Assembly: GCA_026122225.1 (NCBI GenBank)
Contig: JANEZZ010000806.1
Location: 62,001-126,000, forward strand
Source: Heloderma charlesbogerti
Taxonomy: Eukaryota > Chordata > Lepidosauria > Squamata > Helodermatidae
Direction: 5' to 3'
DNA: 64,000 bases
Shown here: piece after piece, positions 1 to 10,929 of the stretch
How the letters are laid out: each line of letters opens with the position of its first letter
Numbering within the stretch: the first letter of the stretch is position 1
Position numbers and translations under genes: made by a program
Notes under the pieces: model-generated
What the model saw: only the letters and a program-made list of their open reading frames with translations
What the model was told of the DNA's origin: nothing
Database searches by the model: none

Positions 1-78
1 AGCAGCTGGTTGGCCACTGTGTAAACAGAATGCTGGATTAGACAGGCATTTGGTCTGATTCAGCAGGGCTCTTATGAT
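1..78 (+). mobile_element. CR1-like LINE, 3' end fragment
   Basis: The last part of a CR1-type non-LTR retrotransposon. It matches 40420-40503 of this window closely (GCAGCTGGTTGG, then AATGCTGGA, then CAG..GCTCTTATG). It has no coding capacity, and the window edge cuts its 5' side. Confidence 0.6.
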
Positions 79-81
79 TTA

Positions 82-218
82 GGGTGCAATCCTATGCATG
101 TTTAGACAGGAAAAAAGTCCTACAACTCCCAGCATCCCCCAGCCAGTCTTGGCTGGCTGGGGGATGCTGGGAGTTGTAGGAGTGTGTTTCCTGTCTAAAC
201 ACTCATAGGATTTCACCC
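82..218. mobile_element. Harbinger-type MITE (137 bp, near-perfect palindrome)
   Basis: The two halves are inverted copies of each other, starting GGGTGCAATCCTATG and ending with the complement CATAGGATTTCACCC. A TTA sits on each side (79-81 and 219-221). A 3-bp TTA/TAA duplication is the known target signature of PIF/Harbinger transposons. Six other elements in this window share this end. It encodes nothing. Confidence 0.8.
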
Positions 219-221
219 TTA

Positions 222-1810
222 GACTCTTATCCAGCCTGGCAATGTTGGGAAAGTAGTACACACCACTTCCAGATGCTACACACCCGAAGTAATATGATAT
301 GGAAGTCTTACACAGAGAGGGCCATAAGCACGAAGGGTGAATGATGTGAAATCCCCATCCACATCACACATTGGGTACATGATGAATGGGAGGGCAGGGC
401 ACCCACTTGTCCACCACATCCAGCCTGTAGCAGGAGCAGCAGCACACAGTAAGTGGCCTAGCAAACAGGAGTGTGAAGGGGAGTTAGTCAGCATTACATG
501 AAAGAAGAAGCCTGGTAGAGAGCATGAACATCATGGGGGAATGAAATAGTGGTGTGGCTCTACAGGAAAGCCTGACGCGTCAATTCTGTTTCTTGTATCT
601 CACGGTTTTGGCATAACAGTGGGGAAACTTCACAGGGGGAAATTGCAAAATCCTGAGGGTGTAGCAGGCACATTTAGAAGTTCACTTTTCTCTAAGGTTC
701 ATGGCACTTGTCATGCATTAGAAAAGACACCCAATCTTTCCCCTTGCTAGTACTGTTTTTAGGAGGGCAGTGGTGCTCACAAATCAAATAGGGCGGCTTT
801 GAAAAAAGATGCCCCAATTTCATGAGTTACAGCACACTTTGAAATTTGTCTCTGGGAATACTGAACAGAGGTCATCCTAAGTTATGTCGCCTCCCTGCTC
901 TCTTTGGATTTTCCCACACTCCTTCCTTTTCCCACACTAGACTCTACTCTATAGCTGCTTCATATTCGTACAGAAATCTACTGCTTTGGATTAAGGTCAC
1001 TCTTGGCCAGTTCTGTGCCATAGACAAAATAGTCTCTTTCACCACTCCATTTGGAAACTCCACCCACTTCTCTGGGGGTCTCAGTTCTTCTTCAATGCCT
1101 CTTTTGGAGGCATGTTGCAATCTGCTTTTGGAAAGAGTCTTGTGGCATTTTCACAGAAAATGTAACATTGGCATTCATTGGAACATTGGGACAAGGCTTC
1201 CACATTACCCGCACATGAATTGGGTGTGCACCCCATCACACACTCCTGTGGCTGGATGTCAACGGAAGAGATCAGTTGTGGTGGGCAAGTTGGCCTTCAG
1301 AGAAGTTTCTCCCCCATGACTGATTTTCTCATTGAGGAACCCCTATTGAGATTTTAAAGAACCCAAGGGTCCTTCCCAAAGAGCACAGTTTGAAAACCAC
1401 TTTAACAGGGTATTATGTAGTGATGATGGTGTAGTTCAAAATTGCAAGGCTTAGAAAGTAATCCCTCCAAGTTCAGAGCTCCATGAGGCCATTTTCAATT
1501 GGTCCCAAATTTCTCTTAGAGTTTGGACCTGGTTTGGAATGAGCTCACTCAGTGTGCGTTCGCTTCACTGACACGCCTTCCCTTTCCCAGACTTATCTGG
1601 TAGTGGACACAGGCAGGACTTGCACTGGGGGTTTCTGTTAGCTCTGCATCATCAGGATCCATGGGAAGTGTAATTCCCATGGTTCCTGATGCCCTGGATG
1701 CTGTGCCGTGCCCCTACTGTGAGCCCTCCCCATTGTCACTGCTTGGTAAGTGTGGGAAAAGAAGTGGCAATATTTGCAGGTTGTGATTGTGTTGGGAAAG
1801 GAAGTCATTC
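222..1810. other. No recognisable gene
   Basis: Mixed-composition DNA. A 157-codon open frame at 846-1319 on the + strand has no recognisable domain and no coding-like composition. The stretch at 1290-1405, ending with TTTGAAAACCACT, resembles the tail at 3510-3560 and may be the end of an old hAT element. Confidence 0.4.
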
Positions 1811-1817
1811 AGGCCTA

Positions 1818-2100
1818 GGGATGGGCAAATTGCCCAACATCCAGTCCAGGGGGTCCACCTCGGGGAAATCCAGGCAGCTTGGGACTCACCAGATTTCTCC
1901 AGAGCCCTGACACGTCCTCCAGATTTTGTGGGGTGATTTTCTGGCTTTTAAAAAGGCAAGATACACTAATTGCGGCTGCCAGTAACATATCTCGGGCAAA
2001 TTACGGCTGTAATTTTCATAATTTACACCATTTGCAGCCATACGGCACTTACTTCTACATGAATTGCAGCTGTAAGTGCTTTACGGCTGCTATTACATAA
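1818..2100. mobile_element. Possible truncated hAT (Ac-type) element
   Basis: Begins with TAGGGATGGGCAAATT, similar to the left tips of the hAT elements at 49-57 kb. No matching right end or target duplication is visible, so the boundary at 2100 is arbitrary. Confidence 0.3.
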
Positions 2101-2550
2101 AAATATATGATGAAATATACTTCTGGTTTCTTGGTCAAATATGTCCTTTTTAATCTTCATTGAATTAATAGAAAAATTCTGTGCCCCCTTGAATTTTTGA
2201 GCATTTGAGAACAGCTGCCAATATAGAGTGTCTGGAGGTCACAATATTCCCATCATAAACTCTCTGAACTGATCTTCAGCTGTTCAAATAATGTACTTTT
2301 GCTTACAGTCCTCCTGCTGAGAGGATACTTTGTGAACCTAAAGAAACAAGTGTCATATAGAAAACGAACAAAACCTTGAGCATAAGGTATTTATTTTGCA
2401 AATGTTTCCATCTGATTGTAGTTTGTATGATTGGCTTTAAGAACAAAGTTGTTTCCCCTGATACACACAGAATCTTCCATCTGAAGGATTGCTCATTAAC
2501 TTCAGTGGAAAGGGCAGCTCTATGCACATGCAACTTTGTGTACCTAGAGC

Positions 2551-2945
2551 AGGGATGTATGAGAATTCCGTTTGGGGGGTGAAATCTCAATGGATTTTAC
2601 CAGTTCAGTTCTGGCAGATTTTGTTCCATTTCCCCCTGCTGGTGCCAACTCAGTCTGTAGTGAGTCGATCCAGTTCATGGATTTTTAATGTTTTTTAATG
2701 GCAGTGGCAATTTGTGCAAATGGGATCATGATTTTATTTTTTAAAAAAAATCAGATCACATGATCTGCACAAATGGGGTTGTGTTTTTAAAAAAATATTT
2801 TTCAGGTCTTTAAATGTGTGCAAATGGGATTGTAGTTTTTTAAAAATATATATTTTCTGTTTTTAAAATTTGCGCAAATGAGATTGTGTTTTTTCGGGTT
2901 TTTAAATTTGTGCAAATGGGGTCGTCATTACACACACACACACAC
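2551..2945. repeat. Ac-type tip followed by a diverged tandem repeat
   Basis: CAGGGATGTATGAGAATTCC at 2551 looks like a hAT left tip. From about 2700 to 2925 a unit of roughly 50-65 bp recurs four times, marked by TGCAAATGGG or GCGCAAATGAG followed by a T/A-rich run. It ends in a short CA microsatellite at 2930-2945. No right tip is seen. Confidence 0.4.
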
Positions 2946-4110
2946 TTATCTCAGTGGTCCTTTGCAAGTCCACTTGTCTGCTATGTATTCCCCTTGTAAA
3001 TATCCTTGTCAGTTTCATCATCTCCACAGACTACTTAGTTTAGCCCAGCAGAGGCATATTCATTACTTATGAGAGAGCTTGTCAATTTCATCCTCACTTT
3101 GGCACTTCCGACGTCCCTCCGGTGAAGTGAATGGTGAGCTCCTTGTATTCCTTTTGTCCAAAAACATAAGCAGTTTATCTTTACAAAAGATGTAATAATG
3201 GTCAATGATGATGATGATGAACAAAATTTAATTGTATATTATCAAGAGCTGAGATAGACTTGCTCAAAGTACTTGTTTGTACATTTTAGTGTTGTGTGTT
3301 CTCCAGTTCTTACAGAGGATGCCTTGAACTGGAACTTTTTTCCAGCAGCTAGCCTCCATTACCTAACCTCCTGCAACACTAGCACTTCCTGTGACAGACA
3401 CAGACCCTGTCGTCAAGTCCCCAGCCTCACCATTTCCCCTGTGGCTGCACACTCCAGGGGAGAATAGCAGTGAATCTATTCTGTGTTCTGGGCAGCTTGT
3501 CTCTCATGACATGACCGGGGAATCCCCAATAAGCTTCCAAAGAACACAGATTGAAAACACTCAGTATGTCATATTTGATTGCATTTAATGATTGACATGT
3601 AGTAGAATTGATCACGGATCATTGGCAGCTCATGAGATTTCATATTAGACACCTGCCAAGATAAAAATCATCAAGAGTTTACAACAAGCCAGGTTTAAGA
3701 TATACATTTCCTATTAAAACTGTGAATTTTTAATTCAAAGTTTCTCATTTGAGGTACCACTGCAAAATGGGGAAATTTGCCATATTTTGAATATTTGCTC
3801 AGAGTGACTTGGATCCAAAGGAGTCTCATGGGAGTGGAAAGGCACTTTTGCTGCTCTGCTAAATTCTTCTGATTTCCCTGTTCCACTGCTGCAGGCCCCT
3901 GCTCTTCTTTGGTGCATTAATTTTCATTCTAATGTTATCTGTGATGGACTGTTTCTTCTTTCACTTTTTTTACCTCAGTCTACCTCTGTATGTGAGTGCG
4001 ATATCATTACGAATGTATTTGTAAGCCATTTGCCACAACCATCTAGCCCGTGGGCACCCTTGGGAATGAAAAGAGGTAAAGATAAGGTGCCAACCAAACT
4101 GAGAATTTCT
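2946..4110. other. No recognisable gene
   Basis: I see no long open frame with recognisable protein character here. A short ATG/GAT-rich run occurs near 3205-3222. Confidence 0.4.
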
Positions 4111-4111
4111 A

Positions 4112-4566
4112 CTGAGTAATCCAGACGAGAAGTTATCAGAGCATGGATAACTGTAGCTAGGCTATCTCTGTCCAGATAAGGGCGTAGCTGGTATACCAGC
4201 CTAAGCTGATAAAAAGTGCTCCGTGCCACTGAGTTCACTTGTGCCTCAAGTGACAGTTCTGGATCCAAGAGCACCCCCAAACTACGAACGTGATCCTTTA
4301 GGGGGAGTGCAACCCCCTCCAGAACAGGTTGAATATCACCTAGCCGGGCAGACGAACCACCCACTAACAGTACCTCCGTCTTGTCTGGATTGAGTTTCAG
4401 TTTATTGGCCCTCATCCAGTCCATTACTGTGCCCAGGCCCAGATTCAGAACAGCCACTGCCTCACTTGGTTTTGATGAGAAAGAGAGGTAGAGCTGGGTG
4501 TCATCCGCATATTGATGGCACCTCAGCCCACACCTCCGGATAACCTCCCCCAGCAGTTTCATGTAG
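4112..4566 (-). pseudogene. L2-like LINE reverse transcriptase fragment
   Basis: The minus strand encodes about 150 residues of a Jockey/L2-type reverse transcriptase. Visible parts are the catalytic box C (YADDTQLYLS), box D (NKLKLNPDKTEV), and the following regions LPLKDHVRSLGV and SRLDYS. The frame runs open from 4613 to 3975, but homology is clear only between about 4566 and 4112. Boxes A and B and the endonuclease are missing. It is more diverged from the copies at 12.6, 36.7 and 48 kb than they are from each other, so it is probably an older subfamily. The 5' side abuts a MITE. Confidence 0.8.
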
Positions 4567-4606
4567 CTGTTCTTCACCATTTCTTCACCATACCATAACG
4601 CAGCCT

Positions 4607-4738
4607 TCCCCAACTGGGTGTCCTCCAGATGTTTAGGACTTCAACTCCTATCTGCCCCAACCAGTATGGCCAATGATCAGGAATGCTGGGAGTTGTAGTC
4701 CAAAACATCTGGAGGGCACCTGGTTGGAGAAGACTGCC
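4607..4738. mobile_element. Foldback MITE, family M
   Basis: The inverted halves are CCAACTGGGTGTCCTCCAGA at the left and TCTGGAGGGCACCTGGTTGG at the right, with ACTACAACTCCCA-type inner sequence. This is the most frequent MITE in the window (also at 9.6, 10.7, 22.0, 26.7/27.2, 29.5, 33.8, 53.4, 57.3, 57.4 and 62.2 kb). Confidence 0.75.
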
Positions 4739-4828
4739 TTAACCAAAGCCCCTGAACTCCATTTGAGAGCTTTGGTTAGTTACATCCAGCCATAGCCTTG
4801 AAATAATGCAGTGCCTCATGTCTTAGGG

Positions 4829-5133
4829 CAGAGGTGGGGAACCTCTTTCAGCCTGAGGGCTGAATTCAATGTCTGAGAAGCTCTCAGGGACCACATTCCA
4901 GTGGTGGACCAGGCCAAAGGCAAAGGATAGGGGCAATACTACAACCCCCTCCCCTAGCGTATTATAACTTAAAGCTCTTACTGCCAGTAGCTAAGCTTTA
5001 GGAGAGACATTACAACCTTGTAGGGGGGGTGGGGAAGCTGCACAAAAGCCAGGAAGCCACCAAACAATCGGGGATTGGAGGAGGGGGGTTCAGAGGAAGG
5101 AGACGTGGCCATCTGGGGAAGCCCGGAGGGCTG
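4829..5133 (-). mobile_element. hAT (Charlie-type) non-autonomous element, family H
   Basis: Starts CAGAGGTGGGGAACCTC and is the reverse orientation of the elements at 7.1, 45.4 and 59.1 kb (shared GAGAAGCTCTC and CCAGTGGTGG). The flanks TCTTAGGG and TCTTATAG agree at 6 of 8 positions, as expected of an old 8-bp hAT target duplication. The right part has a deletion relative to the 45.4-kb copy. Confidence 0.55.
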
Positions 5134-7143
5134 TCTTATAGTGAAGGGCACTGTGCGAGGGCCCTGGTTCTCACCAGCTCAAGTACCTCAGCAGAAAAAG
5201 GAAAGTGAGAATCAACTCACAGTCACTGGGATGCAACAGTGATGAGCAGATGGTAGAACTCTAGGCAATTTGCCATAGACCAGTATTTGGATCTGCTCAG
5301 GCTCACTGGGAACCTCTGGGTCTGTGTTTGGCTGCCTCATGTGGAAAGTTACTGAACTGCGCATTGCAGTGTCTGGAGCAGCTGCGTGAGGGCTGGATCT
5401 GTGGACACAGCATCATCGTCTTCTTCCCAGCTGGGAGTCATTTTGTTTGTCCTTCAGCTGGTTCCCAGCTCCAGGTTCACCTCAGACTGCCCAGCCATGA
5501 CCATCAGTGAGGGTTTCTGATTCCCAGTTGTTTAACAACAGCAACAACTAAGAGGTTCACCACCCCAAATAGGCTGTTGAAATGAATACACTTTGGGGGG
5601 AAACAAGGGATTAAGTTTTGTGTGCCCAGAGGCACTCTGTTCCTTGAGTTTAAGTGTACCTCCTGCAACCAGTTTGCAACTGGTTCTGCTTGATAAACCT
5701 TGGGATTCTAGTAAACAACAAAGGAGATCCCAGAACCCTGAAGTCTGTCTATCCTGGCTATAGGGGTGACATTGACAGGATGTTGCCTTGTAGTCCCCAA
5801 CTGAAATCTAGATACCTGGTAACAGTTTTGATGAGCCAGCAATTGTTCTTGTTTTTAAAAGGAGGTGTGAAGCCAGGGCTGTAGAAATAAATTGAATTAA
5901 AACAGAAATACATTGAATTAAAGCAAAATTTAGAAAACTATCCAGTGCCCTAAATCAATTTAGGTCTGATTCAGCATATTTGAATTAATTGATTTTAATT
6001 TATAACACACCCTGTTCAAAACAAATGTCTCACTGTGTAAGCATGGGCCATAAAGCTTACATAATCCTAGTGATATACACAGATGTCAGTGCCAATTCAC
6101 CACCAGCAAAGCTGCACTATGTAAGATTCCAACAAAGCAGCAACTGTACAGGCCCAGAGACCAAACGTAAGTTGCACATCTGGTGCTTGAACCTAGGAGA
6201 ACAACTCGTATGCGTGAAATCCAGTAAATTCTAATCTGCCTGTAGCTCTTTTTTATTTTGCTTTGTTGTAACCATATAAGCCTGCAATGCTGCCAAATAT
6301 AACATTAAACCAAGATGGTTGGACTTTTATCTAAAATAAGTATATTGTCCTTTCTTTATATTTCAGCTGTACTGTTACTTCTGTCGACTGGGTGCAGCCT
6401 ACATCCCACTGAAGTACGCAGTAAAACGTTTTTTCTTTAAGCAATGGTAGATCGCAATCTGTCTTCCGAGTCTTGCCTACTTAAAAGAAAATGGATAGAG
6501 CTGGATTCTTGTATAATGATATTTTTCTTGTATATGGAATTAAGACTGGCCACAGTCAGATAGCTGCTGACAAATGGGGGACAATATATCTATTTGATTT
6601 GGGATTCAGATCCCCTTCCTTCATGCTTCACAAGCCGTGTGTGTGTGTGTGTGTGTGTGTGTGTAAGTTATGATCCATTGGACTCACCCCCCAGATTTCT
6701 GCCCCCGTTCTAAAGTGTAAACCGCTCCCTTTCTCAGAGCCACACCTGCAAAGAGAGGCCAAAGGTTCAGCTGCGTGGATCCACGTCAATAAACCAGTCC
6801 TGGCAGTTTTCATCTCCACCAGGAGCAGCTTATGTGCTGCAATTGCCCACTCAAGACCAAGCCATCCCCAAATATTTTACATCACAACAAAAAACAATAC
6901 ATGGTTCCTGGGAAAATTCGTTTCACTCCCCCACCCCCAGTGTATGACTCACCTCTCAGTCCCTGCACTTTCAGTGTTGCCAGCAGGCACTTGGCTGCAG
7001 GGTTTTCTCTGTAGGCCTCTTTTTCTGGAAATGGGGTTGCCATTTGATTATGCACAACCTCTGTGGCCTCCCCTCCCCTCCCCTTCGTGATACATAATCA
7101 AAGCCATGTTTATAGCTGTAGTGTGCTTCTACCGCCTTTAAAG
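5134..7143. other. No recognisable gene; one TG microsatellite
   Basis: Apart from the (TG)n run at 6637-6664 I recognise nothing in these 2 kb. Short open frames are scattered in all frames with no motif. Confidence 0.4.
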
Positions 7144-7494
7144 TGTAGAACCTCACTTTAATGTGAGGACCAAATCTGGCCCTCCTGGGGTCCCAATCCA
7201 CCCCTCTGGGCTTCCCTGGATGGCCATGCCTCCTTCCCCTGGTCCCGCCTCCTTTCCCCTTACCACCAATTGTTTGGTGCTTTCCCAGCTTTTGGCACAC
7301 ACACCCCTGCCCCCGCCACCACCCATTCTGAAAGGTTGAAATGCCTCTCCTAAGACTTAGTTACTGGCAATAAGAGATTTAAGCTAAAATATGCTGGACC
7401 TCTGGTGTTTTTGACCTTGTCCCTTTTGCCTCTGGCCCAACCACCACTGGAATGCAGTCCCCGAGAGCTTCTCTGAAGTGGTTCAACACCCCTG
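7144..7494 (+). mobile_element. hAT (Charlie-type) non-autonomous element, family H
   Basis: Runs from TGTAGAACCTCAC to CAACACCCCTG. The flanks are CTTTAAAG (7136-7143) and TTTTAAAG (7495-7502), 7 of 8 identical, which is a hAT-type target duplication. Internal landmarks shared with the 45.4-kb copy are CCACCAATTGT, AAAGGTTGAAATG and GAGAGCTTCTC. Non-coding. Confidence 0.75.
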
Positions 7495-7502
7495 TTTTAA
7501 AG

Positions 7503-8272
7503 AGCCAGTGTGGTGTAGTGGTGAGAGTGTTGGATTGGGAGCTGGGAGATCCAGGTGGCAGGAGCGCCCTTGCTGCCTTCTGAAATCCTCAGGGAGCCCA
7601 GAATCAACACGCAGACAAAAGGGCTCTTTTCCAAGGCTTTATTTCCATTCAACCTAATGACGCTTACAGATGCTAATTGCCTTAGCCAGGGGATTCTAGC
7701 CTTAGGGAGTCAGTTGGTCTCCATTTGGAGGGAAAGGGCAGGAAGCCTCTGAACTTAAGAGCTAGGAGGTGAGAGTCCACCCCTTTCCCGTGGGGCATCG
7801 GGGCGCAGCTGTTGTCGTCAAGTGGGCTGAGCGCCTCCTCTCGGTGCCCGCAACCTCTTGCTTGTCCCTGCGCCGGCACCTCGCATCCAGAAGCTCCAGT
7901 TGTACCTCCCTCTCCCTGCCAGGGTCACTGTCACTCTCTGGAATGTGAGTAGGGAGGGACTCTCCCTCCAGCTGCGCCTCTGAAGAGCAAGTGCGTTCCT
8001 CTCCCACGGTTTCTATCTCTTCCTCAGAATCAGAACTGCTTTGGGGCTCTATGGGCTCCGATCCAACCCTGACACCTGGTTCGAGTCCCCAGTTGGCTGT
8101 GGAAGCTCACTGGGTGACTTTGAGCCCATCACAGACTCTCAGCCCAACCTACCTCACAGGGTTGTGAGGATAAAATGGAGAGGAGGTGGATAATGTAACC
8201 CGCCTTGGGTTCCTTGCAAGATGAAAAAAGGCAGGATATAAATGCAATCAATCAATCAATCAATCAATCAAT
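7503..8272 (+). mobile_element. tRNA-derived SINE, split by a solo LTR
   Basis: The head at 7503-7555 (GCCAGTGTGGTGTAGTGG) resembles a tRNA A box. The rest continues at 8075 with GGTTCGAGTCC (B box), then GGGTGACTTTG, ACCTACCTCACAGGG and a 3' tail GGCAGGATATAAATGCAAT followed by (CAAT)n. The two parts line up with the uninterrupted SINEs at 27.4 and 29.3 kb, so the LTR at 7556-8074 is a later insertion. Confidence 0.75.
7556..8074 (-). mobile_element. Solo LTR (519 bp)
   Basis: On the minus strand it begins TGTCAGGGTTGGATC and ends GCTCCTGCCA, the TG..CA ends of an LTR. It is flanked by CCAGG (7551-7555) and CCTGG (8075-8079), 4 of 5 identical. A polyadenylation signal AATAAAG is near 7645 (minus strand). 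It is homologous along its length to the LTR at 38944-39473. The minus strand also carries an acidic then arginine-rich reading frame (SSDSEEE, later RRRSAHL), shared in part with the other LTR. No internal region or second LTR is present, so this is a recombination remnant. Gypsy-like or endogenous-retrovirus origin cannot be told apart here. Confidence 0.75.
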
Positions 8273-8492
8273 GGAAAGATTCTTCTCCTACCCCCTTTAC
8301 CTGTTTTCCTTTAACTGCTCAGCTTCTCTCGGGAGTGGATGTCAGTCTCACATAGTTCATTCATCTGCTCCCATGCTGCCACTCTGACTGAGAGCAGCTC
8401 CCCAAGGCAGAGGTCTTTCCCAGGGCCCTTCTATACCAGGCTTCCCTTGGGACTTTCTACATGCAAAGCATGTTTTCTGCTAGGTTACAGCT

Positions 8493-8876
8493 AAGGTGGC
8501 CAGTTACCTGTCACCCCAAAAAGATGGCCAAAGGGGACATAGGGTGGCCTAAAAAATTGCATGTGCTAATTTAAATGTATAGTTGCAAATTTATAAATAA
8601 TTGGTATCGAAAGAGAAATACCATAGATCTCACCATAGTGGGGAAGACCGTGACCAGGGCACCCCTGTGCCTCCTCAGTCTACTGACCAGCGGTTAACTG
8701 TTGATGGGCAGCCTCAAGGCCCCTGCTGCTCTCCATCCTGATGGTTCATTGGCTTTAAACCAGGCATGATATGGATAGCCCATCAAATAGCGAACACCTT
8801 CAAACAGAGGACTGCCATCTGACAAACCTTGAAATAGAGGACTGTCCTCTGTAAAGTAAGACACCTGGGCACCCTT
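8493..8876 (+). repeat. Family E interspersed repeat (about 385 bp)
   Basis: Defined by comparison with 14492-15754 (interrupted) and 26756-27143 (minus strand). Shared landmarks are TGCTAATTTAAATGTATAG, GTGGGGAAGACCGTGACC, GACTGTCCTCTGTAAAG and an end CCTGGGCACCCTT. The ends AAGGTGGCCA and TGGGCACCCTT are imperfect inverted copies, suggesting a DNA transposon, but no clear target duplication is seen. Confidence 0.6.
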
Positions 8877-9625
8877 GAACCATCATGAAAATGGCACCAC
8901 CAGGAGGTTGTTTAAGCAGGCAATATTCAGGGTGCAACCAAGGCATAGCGTTTTGGACATGGAACTATCGTCATTAGCTAGGTATGCGATTATAATGGCA
9001 TCACTATTTCTTGGACGCTATTTGCATGTTATGATCTTTCTGCCTGAACACATTCCCATGGAGAGCTTTATTCACCAGCAGAATCAGCCTACTTCCCTGC
9101 GAGATACGTAGTCAGTGGCTAGCTGATGTATCCGATTATTATTATTTTTTGGTAAAGAAAAAAAAATACATCTCATTGCTTGAAAAAAATCCAGTTAGAG
9201 GCTCTTACTGCTATGGGATTATAAAGTTCAGTTGTTGGATATGCTTGCATAAGCCCTGTCTTCCTTCCTACCATAGAAAGTTTATGAGAAAAGCTTTTGT
9301 GAAGCTATTTTTGCCATTCATTTAGTTGTGCATTATCTTTGCCAGTGGGAACACCCTTTTTGGATGTGGGAAATGGATATCCTTCTTCTCCACAGACTTT
9401 GAATGCACTGATGATATCTCTGGGATCTACCAAGCAGGGCGTTTCTGGTTTTCTTTGCCTTTTTTAAGAGCGAAAGCTAAGATGGATGAATATGGAAGTG
9501 AATATGGAATGTTTGTCTGGTAGCATTTCCTCGCTTATTTGTTTATGTATCTTGATATAGATTTAGATGTAGATATATTACGTGTGTGCGTGTGTGTGCA
9601 CACGCACGCGCTCTCAGTCAGCCTT
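8877..9625. other. No recognisable gene
   Basis: AT-rich DNA with no motif I can assign. GT/CACG dinucleotide runs occur at 9583-9612. Confidence 0.4.
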
Positions 9626-9628
9626 CTC

Positions 9629-9757
9629 CAACCTGATGCCCTTCAAATGGGTTGGACTACAGCTTCCATCATCCCCAACCAGAATGACCAGTGGTTGTGG
9701 GGATGATGGGAATTGCAGTTCAACAATCTGGAGGGCCCCAGGCTGGGCAAGGTTGTT
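9629..9757. mobile_element. Foldback MITE, family M
   Basis: The two halves CCAACCTGATGCCCTTCAAA and GGAGGGCCCCAGGCTGGGC are inverted copies meeting near ACCAGTGGTTG. Non-coding. Confidence 0.75.
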
Positions 9758-9797
9758 GTAGGTAGATGTGCAGTGTGTGCGTACGTGCTATATGTAA

Positions 9798-9888
9798 GCT
9801 ACAATCCCATGCCCATGCTTGTGGGAAGAAGTCCCATTGAGCTCCATTGGGCTTAATTCTGAGTAAACAGGATCGCACTGAAGAGGAA
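9798..9888. repeat. Short MITE-like repeat, family L
   Basis: GCTACAATCCCATGCCCATG..AAGTCCCATTGAGCTC..TTCTGAGTAAACAGGATCGCACT. The same pattern recurs at 11215-11300, 22530-22575, 23237-23400 and 24080-24130. Its ends are partly inverted (GCAATCC / GGATTGC). Confidence 0.5.
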
Positions 9889-10711
9889 GGAAGGAGAAAA
9901 TGAAAGACCCAGGGGAGCCAATTTATATTTTTAGTTTTTCTCTAATTGGATACAGATACTCTATTTCAAAATATACGCATCGCTTCAGTTGTGAATGGCA
10001 TTTGCACCTTTAGATCACAACTTCCCCTGGCAAAATACACAGAACTATCTCGGTGTTCCACCACTTCATGGCAAGGTTTCTCTGTGCAGTCATGTATTTA
10101 TTTACACGATGGCATGGAGGAACTAAGCTGGGCCTCCCAGCATGTGTGAACTGGCCCTTTGTCTCCATCACTGTATGAAGAGCCCAATATTTGTCAGCCT
10201 TCCATTGCCATATCCTTCTGAATAGTATATACCAGACATAGGCACTTCCTGAAGCTTTTTCAAACCAACAAAAGGTGTTATTTTCTCTACCGGCTTCAAT
10301 CCAGCATCACTAGGGGTTGCCATCTGGGGTTTGTTTGTTTTTTAAAGCATAGCTCATGTATGTTTAACAACAACAAAGAATTACAACAAAGAATTAAATT
10401 AAAATTGGCCGACTTAGGCATTTCTCTAAGTGGAAAATAAGCACTATGTTTACATGAGGAGTCCCTTTGATTGCTCACCTACACCCATTTAGGAATATTT
10501 TGGGTGTTCTTACTGCTTCCTGGCCAAAGTATGTTTGTGGTTTCGCTCTGGCAAAGACAGAGAAAGCAGCGTATGTTCTATCATCAAACAGAAAAGTTGT
10601 TGAATGGCATTATAAATATCTGATAGGATTCTCCAGATGAATGACAGTTACATTTTATGTTTAGTCTTTCTGCAATGTTTGTAGTTTTGCTACATTAATA
10701 TCATTACATTC
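9889..10711. other. No recognisable gene
   Basis: Nothing identified; ordinary AT-rich DNA. Confidence 0.4.
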
Positions 10712-10808
10712 ATCCACCCTTCTCCAACCTGGTAGCCTCCAGATGTTTTGGACTACAGCTTCCATCATCCCTGATCACTGGCCATGCTGGTTGCAGCTGA
10801 TGGAAGTC
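10712..10808. mobile_element. Half of a family M MITE
   Basis: Only the left arm and loop survive (CCAACCTGGTAGCCTCCAGA to GCTGATGGAAGT). The right arm is missing. Confidence 0.6.
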
Positions 10809-10929
10809 TTTAACCGCCTGAATAGGGTTATTGTCCATGCTATATTGCCTTCTTTTCATTTCATCATTTTTTATTCCACCATCAGGCATGAATTTCATTG
10901 TTTCTTCTGTTTAGCTTACTTTGAATAAG

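Noticed and set aside
846..1319. 157-codon frame on the + strand
   Set aside because: No recognisable domain, uneven composition and no similarity to any family I know; its end lies in a likely transposon remnant.
7503..8110. tRNA-like A and B boxes at the SINEs
   Set aside because: The sequences do not close a tRNA cloverleaf and continue into SINE bodies, so they are not tRNA genes.
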